Shown here in pieces: positions 25,295 to 35,635 of a stretch of DNA of 64,000 nt. Numbering within the stretch: position 1 is the first letter of the stretch; each line of letters begins with the position of its first letter. Below the pieces are notes generated by a model, which saw nothing but the letters and a program-made list of their open reading frames with translations, made no database searches and was not told the DNA's origin. The position numbers and the translations under genes were made by a program. This stretch comes from Brevipalpus yothersi (taxonomy: Eukaryota; Arthropoda; Arachnida; Trombidiformes; Tenuipalpidae). Location of the stretch: NCBI GenBank assembly GCA_003956705.1, contig QZCP01000017.1, positions 72,704 to 136,703 on the forward strand, given 5' to 3'.

Positions 25295-25879
25295 ATTTGG
25301 ATGCTCATTTGACACTAAAAGCCCTCTTCCACTTGGACAGATATTTCTACACTTTTGTTCAGGTCATATGTGCCAGTGAAGTTCATCTCGTTCTTTATGA
25401 CTCTATTGGGGTAGCTTTTATGAACAATTTTAGTATATTTGAATTTCACAGAGCCATTATTCTGAGTATGGAAGAGGAAAAAGAGCTTAGAAATCATGAA
25501 GAAGAAAAATCAACTGCATCAATGATTTTCTTCGACTTAACGTGTTTACCTTTGAGATTGGTTTTGATACTTTTGTTCAAGTAGATTTTTGAAACAATTT
25601 CATTAGGCTAAAAGAAAATCTCATTGTTTATTGCCTTTTTCCTTCTCTCTCTCTCTCTTCATTTATCTAGATCCTGCTGCTGGTGGCTCAGATGATTGGG
25701 CATTGGCTGAAGCAAAAATTAATTACGCCTACACCATAGAATTATCACCAGCATTTACACAATCAAAGAATGGCTTTGTGTTACCTCCACAAAAAATTAT
25801 TCCAGTTTCAGATGAAATTTTTAAAGCTATCAAAGCATTCTCAAAATCAATCAGAGATGATGCAGTAAGATATGGCTAA
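22837..25879 (+). CDS. M14 zinc carboxypeptidase, carboxypeptidase B-like proenzyme
   Basis: Five exons (22837-23120, 23209-23635, 23810-23900, 23972-24268, 25671-25879) join in frame to 435 residues. All four introns are GT-AG; the last is 1.4 kb and carries a (CT)n tract. Residues 1-25 form a signal peptide. An M14 propeptide of about 75 residues follows, and IRKSR near residue 118 is a likely tryptic activation site. The catalytic domain is complete: zinc ligands H184 and E187 (GIHAREW) and H316 (LTLHCF), substrate-binding residues in RFWRKTRS and DANRNF, Tyr367, and the catalytic Glu390 in YTIEL. In GGSDDW, Asp374 falls on the residue that decides specificity in the family (Asp in carboxypeptidase B, Ile in A), so removal of C-terminal Lys/Arg is likely. 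The enzyme is secreted, probably digestive, although a role in peptide processing is possible. Confidence 0.95.
25244..25292. repeat. (CT)n microsatellite in the last carboxypeptidase intron
   Basis: Pure CT run of about 49 nt inside intron 4. Confidence 0.95.
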
Positions 25880-26246
25880 ATTTCATACTGCTGCTTCAAT
25901 TAGGGTGCTTTGATGATGATGTTTCTCTCTATCTCTGTCTCTTTCTAAATGTGTGTCTATGTCCACTTATAAATACTTAAATATATATTTACATGAAATC
26001 TACTTCTCGAAGCTTTTGCATCTTCCAATCTCTATGCTGAGATTCATTTTGACATCATTTGATCATCTTTGTCCTTTTTCTTCTTCCTTCCAACTCATAT
26101 TGAAAGACTCTTCGAGTCGATGACAGAAAGACTGCTCATGCAAGCAGAAAATATAAATTTCGTCAAATGAGGTCTAGAAGCAACAAGAAACGCACATCCT
26201 CATCTCCTGTTTGCATTTTAAATGCAGAGAAAAAAACAAAAATACT

Positions 26247-26252
26247 AATAAA
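26247..26252 (+). terminator. possible poly(A) signal AATAAA
   Basis: The first canonical hexamer after the carboxypeptidase stop, about 370 nt downstream. A variant signal closer to the stop may be used instead. Confidence 0.35.
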
Positions 26253-27205
26253 AATATAGCATAAATCCTGCTCTATCTCTCTCTCTTAAAACTCAATCAA
26301 ATGTGTATCTTATATATTCTTACGATAAAATCATTCCTCCTCATCTTGCATGCTATTCGAAAAAGGAATGGCGTTGAAAAAAGAATGGTATCGCTGAATG
26401 ATCGTAAAGTAGAGAGATTAAGAGAGACAAGCTTCAAAATCAATCGGATGAAAAAGAAAATACAGAGGACACTCCAGAACTTCCGGTGACGAACTCATAT
26501 CCGTGCATTATACTTCTACTCTTTTGTGGATGATTAATCTCTCACAAAAATTTTACCGACCATTTTGGAGTCACCAATTTACCTCCCTATTGATTCTCAA
26601 GGAGCCATCAAACCAAATTCAATGGATTTGTATTTATCCATCAAAATACGAGATCTTTCCAAGAACTCCATCATCTCAGCTTGTTCATAATTCTGAACAT
26701 ACTGATCAAGATTTACTGGGTCATAACAATCTTGATTTGTACTCTCTCATCTCAATCAATTTATCTAATTAAAAATCTCTATTTCTATACTGATCGTCTG
26801 TGTATTGGTGAAGTCAGATTCAATCAGCTATGAAAACGCTTGAACTTGCCTAACGGGAATAGTCTTCCAATAATCGATTTTCCACACTCATTCACCAATC
26901 CAGATATATTTTTGTTAGATACAAAGTTTCTGTTTGATAAGCTTCCAGTATAAATGAGTGATAAAAGTAAACAGTAATATTTATCCCGGAGAAGCCGAAA
27001 AAGCTAGGCCAAGCTGGTCCTAAGAATTATTACCGCTTTCGATTACACACCCAGATCCACTCAATGGGACATGAAGTGACAAACCTGACCCATTCAGTTT
27101 GACATGAGCAAGCCCAATTGCCGGAAAGTCCAGTGGTGAGTGGACTAGTGGTTACTATACAGGCCAGTTTCTTCCTCCCACTTTCGAACTGTAGATCTTT
27201 CCTCT

Positions 27206-27208
<3 letters not shown>

Positions 27209-27268
<60 letters not shown>
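27209..27268. repeat. (CT)n microsatellite
   Basis: Pure CT run of 60 nt. Confidence 0.95.
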
Positions 27269-27272
<4 letters not shown>

Positions 27273-29496
27273 CCCTCTTTTTGGTCATCTTTACGAGTTT
27301 TTCAAATGCTCGACGAGGGAATAAATTAGGCAAGCAAATGGTAATTCATTGACTTTCCTCTTTTCTTGACCCAACTTAATCAGTGGATAATAACTCTAAT
27401 TCTTGAAGGCAATCGTCCATTGTCCATTTGAAACCTTTTGGGCAAGAAAATTATCATCTAAATGAGTTTCAATGTGATAAAATTTATTTGACAGTCTCGA
27501 AAACGGAAAATTGATCCAAGTTAAAGCTTAGAACTTGAGTAAACATTGCTCGAAAATCTGAATCATCCACTCTGATAAGCTATAGGTGTGTCAATATACA
27601 TGTGATAAGTTTTTCTAGGAATATTCTCGAGGAGCCTTCTGTAAAAATATTCTTGTGCTACAGAAATCGAAAACTTTTTCATATGAAACCTCATAGTAGC
27701 ATGAAACCCGAAATTCAGTAAAAGAGATGCTCGAATGAATACAATTTTGTCTCTCTCACGAACTCTTCTTAGTAAACAAGGCATTTTAGAACACTTTGTT
27801 TGAGCAAAATTTTATTACTCTCAGTTAGTGTCATAATTTAGGATCCTCGAAAAGAGCAAAGATCCTCAACCAATGGCCACAGCATCCGATCCGAATCATG
27901 TGTCGATTTTAAAGATCAGCTTCAGATGACAACCGTCGGTTAACTTGAATGGGTTTTTGAGTAAACTGTGCTTGAAATTAAGTTTTTTACTTTTCTTTTG
28001 CCCATCGGGCAAGAGGAAGATACATTGAATAGATGGAAAACCGCCGTTTCCCATGTAAAATAGCTATTTGCACAGCACTTTGTCCACAATTAATGGTGTT
28101 TGACGACATTTAAAAGCCATAATATTCAGATATCGAACATTGAGATATCGAAAATGATTCTAATATATATGCTCCAAGTTCTATAGCAATCGGATGTTGA
28201 GGCCGTAAAAAACAGCATCCTAATAAAGTTTCCCATGGTGTTTCGAGGAGTTATTCCACGAAGACTGAGTAAAGTTAAATGTAGTATGGGTTCGAGGAAT
28301 CAAAAGAAACTGATGAATGAACTCAGATTTTGTTCAGCAAAAATTTGTCTGGTTGATGGATTTGTTTCAATTCTCAATTCAAAATAAAATTTGGAAAACT
28401 TAATATCTCCAGGGTCTGAACTATTCGACTAGGTTTTTTTCTATCCTTATCATGGTAATAATAATTAAAATGAGCTCCTTAACAGAGAAAAATAGGCAGA
28501 ATTATGAACTAGTTCTAGTTTTACTTCAAATTATCTCAAGGAAATAGAATTTTCTCCTAATTCATTCCATTTATTCGTTCATAAAGAACGGTTTGAACAT
28601 TTTCTGAAAGTTTCAGACCAACAGCTTTGCAGATTTCGAGGCCACATGCTAGCTCAAGCTAATTGCTTTAGGACTTTTGATTGATTTAAAGGTAGATTTA
28701 GACTACTTAGAGCTCTTCTTAGAACGCTTTCTCCAGAAAATTTTTACTCTTGATCAATTGAAAAGCTTAACAAAGCTAAATTCATGCAAAATTGATGCTC
28801 ATTTCACATTTTCCATCATCTTTCTCCTTTTTGACGAATTCACACTAGCATAATGGCCCTTTTCCCCACCCAAGGGCCCATATAATGGCCTCTCGAGAGA
28901 CCTCAGGCTGGACCCGAGGCACCTATTGACCCAATCATAAGTACATGAATGAGGCCATAATTCGAGAGTTTTCGGGGTTGTTTTATTCAGTTTCACCGAA
29001 TTTTTTCTTCCTCCCAAAAGTAACATTCACTCAATTCAATTCATTTTATAATCGACTGTCATATTTGACTTGTTCATCAGCATTATTGTTATTGATGATC
29101 GGTAATAAAATTTATCAAGTGTCAAGTTATGATGAAATTTATGGACTCAACCGGAAGACCATCTGAGGAAAAGAATACGACTAGAACCTCATACTGATCC
29201 ATTTCGATTCAAGAGAGTGAGGTGAAATGTTCTGTTTCGCATTTTGGTCCTCTCGAGACTAGGTTGAATGAATTTTTCAGGAAAACTTGACAGTATAAAG
29301 GTAGAAATGAATGAGAAAGTTCCTATGAATGATTTTCTGGACATATGATAGATCATTAAGAATTTATTACTAGAATAACGGAACATTTTTTTCAATTTTT
29401 CATGCTCAATGCGAGCGTTTTCGTTTCACTGAATCACTTGACTTCAGAATTTCAGAATTTGATCCAAATGAAATGCTCGGACTTTAGATTCATACA

Positions 29497-29691
29497 TTAG
29501 AATTTTCCACCTCTCTTTTTGGGTCTACATTTTGGCTGAGTGTGCGAAAGTGTAACAAGATCATGTTTTACAAACCACCATCTTTCCCATTGAGTATCAT
29601 CTAAATCATCGATTTCATTACCATGATGGTTGATAAAACGATGCACACATTCTATATATACCGTATTACGGGGCCATGGGCACACAAACAT
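29497..29691 (-). CDS. possible terminal exon, identity unknown
   Basis: A minus-strand frame whose second half looks like protein: it contains NEIDDLDDTQWERWWFV and ends in a basic tail, CRPKKRGGKF, before the stop. The first 15 codons lie in TATATA/GTGTG sequence and may be intron; an acceptor (TATATAG) occurs in front of codon GAA for Glu20. The basic ending recalls FGF C-termini only loosely. No upstream exon could be joined with confidence. Confidence 0.2.
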   Translation of the reverse strand: MFVCPWPRNTVYIECVHRFINHHGNEIDDLDDTQWERWWFVKHDLVTLSHTQPKCRPKKRGGKF

Positions 29692-29975
29692 ATATATGCA
29701 TACAGTCGATGAAAACTTTCACGAAAATCGGATAAGTTTTACAGAGACAATCTATGCATGTTATCAAAAGAGTGGTAGAAGTAGTGGCGATTCTATCAGA
29801 ACTCATAAAGATCTTTCACATTCAAAGAGCGAAAAGAATAATTTACGCGCGGCCACATTAGCGCGTGTCTCGACCTATGTCGATAACACTATTTGCTCTG
29901 ATCTTCTAGTCTTCGAATCGAATGGCCACGATGACTGGCCATAGTCCTCCAGTTTTGAATGTGTTTTTCTAGTAG

Positions 29976-29986
29976 GAGAGAGAGAG

Positions 29987-30055
<69 letters not shown>
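29976..30055. repeat. compound (GA)n-(GAAA)n-(GA)n microsatellite
   Basis: A GA run, about six GAAA units, then a long GA run; similar in structure to 3683-3764. Confidence 0.95.
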
Positions 30056-30058
<3 letters not shown>

Positions 30059-33000
30059 GTTCAAAATCTTGGGTGAATAAGTTCACAGTGTGTTCATGAT
30101 CTATGGGTATATATTTTTTCGATGAGTAATGGTGACCATCGTTTAGAATGGATCCTTCGAATCTGTATTCGGCAAATATACTTTCGGAGAGCTTTGAGAA
30201 TTTCGATAAAGTATCGGAAAAATCTTTCGGACATCGCTTGGAGGTTTTTTCCTCTCACTTTCTATTGAGCATTGAAGTTGTGAGCATCATAACAGAGGAT
30301 ATCTGATTCTTCTGTTGGTTCATCTTCTATTCCTTGATCGCGTGTTAATCGAAAGATGAGCCTAGGAAAAAAATATATGTGTATGGCATCGAAATAGGAT
30401 CACAATTCACACTGACCTCGTGCGATGGACATTCTAGGCTTCTAATCCAACCTCTCAGGTCAGATGATTTGTGAACAAAATAGTTGTCACATTGACCATT
30501 GCAATATAATGTGTGTATGCGAACCTTTTTTATGGTAATACGATCAGGAAATAGAAGATAATCGGCCAGTCTTTTACTTCCCATCGGTTTCGGTAACATA
30601 TATACACACACAAACACATGATGGACACAGTGGACATCAGTTTTACGCTAAAAATCATTGTGAATCGGTCAGTCATTGGGTGTGAAATGGTGCTGAAATA
30701 GTGGTCATTGGGTGTTCATTCTCCCGTTATTCTCAGGATTTTTTCTCTCACTTTTGTATGGAAATTTTGCTATTCTTCTAGTTTTGAGTAACTAAAAATA
30801 GTGGGAATAGTTTTGTTGTCCATACAGTACTCATTTTGTCCAGTAAATTTTGGCCAACGCGTGGATGTGTCACTCGACAGACGAACTGACCAGAGAGCTT
30901 GTGTGTCCAAGAGTAGTGGACTCAACAGGTCATTCAAAACTGATTTAATCACCATCATCATGCGGATTAGTGGACGATAAGATCAAAGTTTTCGTGTGAA
31001 ATGTTTAGTCCGAATGTTCATTGACCATTGGTGTGGGTGAAAGAATTAACATCGGATTATAGCCTCAAAATCAGTAAATAACAATATAAAATCGGATTCA
31101 AACTCAGCATGCTACTAAAGAAATCATTAAGCATCAAATAAAACGATGTTCTAAGTACAATTCACACGAAGATTTTGGACAATATCGAATATCGGTGACA
31201 ATAATAAGAGAAGTGTTTGTGAGCAGTGATGGACATTGATTGACAAAATTAAATGGAATAAATATGCAAAACAAATAAAGAATATTCTTGACAATTCTGT
31301 TGAACTTATTTCACATATAAATATGGTGAGAATGGTACTTGAGACGCTAATGATAATAGTGGTATTCCATAAGCTCATGATGATCACCATTGGAGTCGGA
31401 AGTTAATCATGACTTCATGAGCGTTTCGTATAATAATCGGAAAAAAAGAAATTGACATCTTTCCGGTCATTTGGATGGATAAAATTGCATTGGATTCCTG
31501 GAAAAACAAGAATCCAATGACTGTTCCTCTCTAAATAGTCAAGAAAGAAAGAAATTGAATAAATGAGATGTTCATTTGTAATGGTGATGATGATTTGCGT
31601 GCGTTTTTTTTCGGTCTTTTTTCGGTTATTTCCAATGAATGATCTTTCTTTGACTGTGTATTCCTTTTTGGGGTCATTTTATTAACATTCGATGGCCAAT
31701 TGTGTCCAAATAGAATAAATGAGAATGGGTTGTCTTCCAATATATGAGAGGGAGAGAATTCTGGATGGCGATGGACCAAAGCATCGGAACAAATGAGCGT
31801 CCAAAAAGGTTCATCTCAATAAGGCGTTCTGAGGCTATATATGACCGCTCTTCTTTCATATTCGCTCCATTAGATCAAGATTCTGTTCATTCGAAATGGT
31901 ATATCGAACTAATTTGTCTTCATTTGAAGCGCTCACATGTAATAGTCGAGCAAATGTACAATTTTGTCACCAATGATCAACAGGATATTCTGAATATTCT
32001 TCTAGAATCATTCGAAACTGTTCATCGAATTTCTCTCGGCTTTGTGAAATGCTATTTTGAGCCTTTAATACTATGATCCATCTGAGACAATGAAATTCAA
32101 TTCTGAGATTCATCGAGTAGACGATGGTTCTGTGATGAGATGCATTAATTTCAAATTGGATTTATGAATTTTCAATCGGACTATGAAAATAATTCAGTTC
32201 AATCAAAGTACAGTTTGGACAATTCCCCCATTTCGGAAATCATTCAAGGGCTCAGTTCTCAAATATCATCAGTTGTGAGTTCAATTGGAAAAGTACTAAA
32301 TACTGTATTCCATATATTATACGATTTGAGAAGTTATTCGTTCTGTTCATAAGATAGGCTTTTTTAAATGGACTGCTAGATAGTTTGTTCTAAGATTTCA
32401 CGCTTTACTGCTATCTGAACAATTGGATTTGAGAATTTCCAAACAGTTTCCTCACTCAATCAAAATCTCTTCTCGAAAATTGATACAACTTGTAAACAAA
32501 TCATTTTCAACACTACAGAATTCCAAATGATTCCGAGAAAATCTACAGGAAACTGACACTTGATGGTCGATTGATTTTTGGTGAGGATATTCACTTTCTA
32601 TCGTGTTAAGAGGTCTCCATGTACAAGAATAGAATAGAGCATGATAGATGAGGTCATTAACTAAAAGGCAAAAGAATAGGGATCTCGAGTATGGTTGATT
32701 CATACTCCTTCCTTCTCATTTTGCCATGTATCCCACCATCGGGGTCATGTAAAAGATCCTCTTTTCCCAAAAGCCTTTCGAAACGATACTCGACCTAGAA
32801 CAATGTTTTCAGGCCAAAGGTCGATAAAAGGCTGGATACGTGTGTGTGTGATCCACGGATTGGTGATGAGTACATGGATGGAGATCATGAGAATATGTTT
32901 CCGATCTGAAGTTATGATCATCATCATGACTTTTCATTCATTCATTCATACATGATCCGGTGATTCACTCTCATGTTACTCGACAAAGACTAATGATTCA

Positions 33001-33480
33001 ATTGCAATTTACTTCTTTTCGAGCCGTCCGGTTACACGTTTTTTATCACGTTCATACGCTACTTACATACACACACAGTCACCCATAGAACAATATTTTA
33101 TTCGATGTTTGACTTGATGCCATCAAAAGGGTTCGCACGCTCGTGTAGTCCTGAACGGTAGTCCTATTCTAGATCAGCCCCAACTGCTAGCACTCGGCAT
33201 ACTTTGTGTATGTACCGTTAAAAAGAGGGAAGAGGGAAAAGAGAGGGAATAAAGGCGGGAATCGAAAAACGGGCTGGAAATACACATACCACCCCCAGAA
33301 ATGTAGTAGTAGTAGTGATACAGTAGTGGACTCGAAGGGGTGGAAACCGTTGGACTGTATGAAGAGTTCGATAAATAGAGAAGGTTTTGACAATTGTATA
33401 TGTCCAAATATCGAATCGATTTGTCTCTCTTGCTATAAGATAAAGTCCTTGTATCGTGTTTTTCTTCTCTATTCTCAGAC

Positions 33481-33548
<68 letters not shown>
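33481..33548. repeat. (GA)n microsatellite
   Basis: GA run of about 68 nt with one GAAA unit near the start. Confidence 0.95.
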
Positions 33549-33550
<2 letters not shown>

Positions 33551-34389
33551 TGTGGCTAGATCATTTGTAACGGACTGAGAGTTACATTTTGACCTTCGCG
33601 CCAGTTTTCCGTTTCACTTTTTGGCGCCTCTCCACACTTTCTCACCATTAACAATTGTTACTGGCATGTTGAGGAGACCTTTTTTTGGTGATTTTTTTGT
33701 CCCCATTTTTATGACCTTTTCCAACTCTTCACGCTCAATCAAGAAGAGAGGAGAGAAAGAAAATCAGAATCTTTTGTTCAGATTGATTTCTTACTTGGCG
33801 CATGTAGATGTGGGTGGCTCAATAAACAATCGGCTAAATTGATTAAACAAAATTTTGGGCTCATATTTCTCAGGACAGTCCTATATGGGACTTTTTTTGG
33901 GGGGGGGGGTTCTTTTTTAGAGAGTGTAAGATTTTCACACCGGAATGCAGAAGTGAGAGTCAATGAGACAAATTTTTTGATTTTCAATTCAATTTTTTAT
34001 TGGTAGAAGTGTATGCAAATGAGAATCGAGGATTTTTCATGCTCAATTAGGGCGAATAAGAGGAAGAGAATTTTAGCCCCAGATAGAATATATAAAGAAA
34101 TCACGTAAACTTTGATTATTGTTCAAAATATTGGAATTAATCTGGCGAGTTAATCTATCGTAGCTCTTCAAAAACTTTATCTTTCACTGAGAATAGATTA
34201 GAGATGGTTTTATCAATCAATCCTTTCCCATGACTTCCATGATGATTAGGGTTGACTTTTTTTCCCATCTTGACTTACATGTTATCTATGGTCGATAGCA
34301 ATAAATTTCAATATGTTTGAACTCTTCCGATCCACTCGATTATCATCTAGTCGACAAAACAGCACGCGTACTTCCTATTCTATTCCATA

Positions 34390-34421
<32 letters not shown>

Positions 34422-34648
34422 TCCACTCATACTATAGTGTGCTCGATTATCAGAAATTGTGAACTTTTTTCCTTCCATCTCAAATGATTTGATCAGATTC
34501 CAATTTTTTCCCATAAAAACTTGCCTCTCTTCCTCTCATCTCTCTCTCTGCTCACATGATTGGCTTGAATCAGGAACAAATTAACTCTCTCTCTCATCCA
34601 CTTGGTCGACTCTTTTACATGTTATTCAAACTTTCTCTTCCATCACAG

Positions 34649-34708
34649 ATCGGGGTAATTCGAGTACAAAAAGGCTGTCGGCCTATGGACAGACAGCCTA
34701 AGCCCACT
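34649..34708 (+). CDS. candidate 60-nt internal exon, identity unknown
   Basis: Exactly 20 codons lie between a strong pyrimidine-rich acceptor (CTCTTCCATCACAG) and a strong donor (GTGAGTAG). Only one of the three frames is open: IGVIRVQKGCRPMDRQPKPT. The base composition is more GC-rich than the surroundings. That makes it the best of the isolated exon candidates, but no partner exon or family is recognised, and CT-rich DNA makes chance acceptors common here. Confidence 0.3.
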
Positions 34709-35575
34709 GTGAGTAGCACTGTGTTCAACTGTATTTCAGCAATCAAGTCAATTTCAAGCATCGACTATTGCTGATGCTTTGATTGATAAAAAAATAAAAG
34801 CAACTCTCTCTCTCTTTCTCTCTTTCACTCTCTTTCCCAACTTCAACCAGTTGATTTTGTGTTTGATATTCACGTATATAGAGAGACATATTCAAAATTA
34901 GTCTCTCTCCTCTCTTGGGCCACTAGCTCCAGGGGACAAGCCATTCACACGCGTCAAGCGGTAAAAAAAGGGTCCTCATGTGTCCACAGGCATCAACCCG
35001 TTCATGGAAGTCACTTAACTGCTATTATCATGCCAATTGGCCACACTATTTTTGGGCAAAGATTTTCCTCGTCGATACACCATGAAGATTATGGAATTCT
35101 CACACAAATATACCGTTCTGGGTATGAGTTTTGATCACAACTCTCAGCACGCCTTGGGGGTCAATTTTAGGTTCCCACTGTACAACATGGTCCACATTAC
35201 ATGAGCAATGGTTAGCTTTGCCTCAAGTGTCATTCTCTTGCGCTCTCTCCATTGATCAATACTTCTTATGGGTGTTAAAATAACAAAGAAAGTGGCTTCT
35301 AATTCACTTGAAAATCAATTTCAATTCACTCACCAGGACTTCTCACTTGCTTTATTCACTTTACTCTCTTTCTCTCTCTCTTTTTCTCTCTCCTCTGTAT
35401 TCAAGTGTGTCTAATTCAGTTCCATGCTAGTTCTATCAACTAGAAGTAAAGCTAAGCTCAAAACCGAAAATTGATCAAACTGCCATCATCTTCAGTATTC
35501 TTCCAACATTCCCACTGGTGAGTTGATTACACCGATTATCTCATTCAGACAGCACACTTTTCCATGACGGAAATG

Positions 35576-35579
<4 letters not shown>

Positions 35580-35631
<52 letters not shown>
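35580..35631. repeat. (CT)n microsatellite
   Basis: Pure CT run of about 52 nt. Confidence 0.95.

Positions 35632-35635
<4 letters not shown>

Larger units (their letters stand above)
25880..29496. other. gene-poor stretch downstream of the carboxypeptidase
   Basis: It contains an AATAAA at 26247-26252, the nearest canonical poly(A) signal I see for the carboxypeptidase but rather far (about 370 nt) from its stop, and a (CT)n tract at 27209. No gene is recognised; the short open frames have no family features. Confidence 0.6.
29692..34648. other. gene-poor stretch
   Basis: No recognised gene. It includes a compound GA/GAAA tract at 29976, a GA tract at 33481, two CAATGGTCA copies (30493 and 31022) and several 60-117-codon frames without family features. 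One minus-strand frame (30345-30617) has a CNGQC...ECPS...NCDP cysteine pattern discussed under findings. A homopolymer junction of seven T and eleven G lies near 33900. Confidence 0.6.

Noticed and set aside
31744..32352. Plus-strand frames of 110 and 62 codons close together
   Set aside because: Locally protein-like but separated by stops, with no acceptor or donor joining them and no recognised family.
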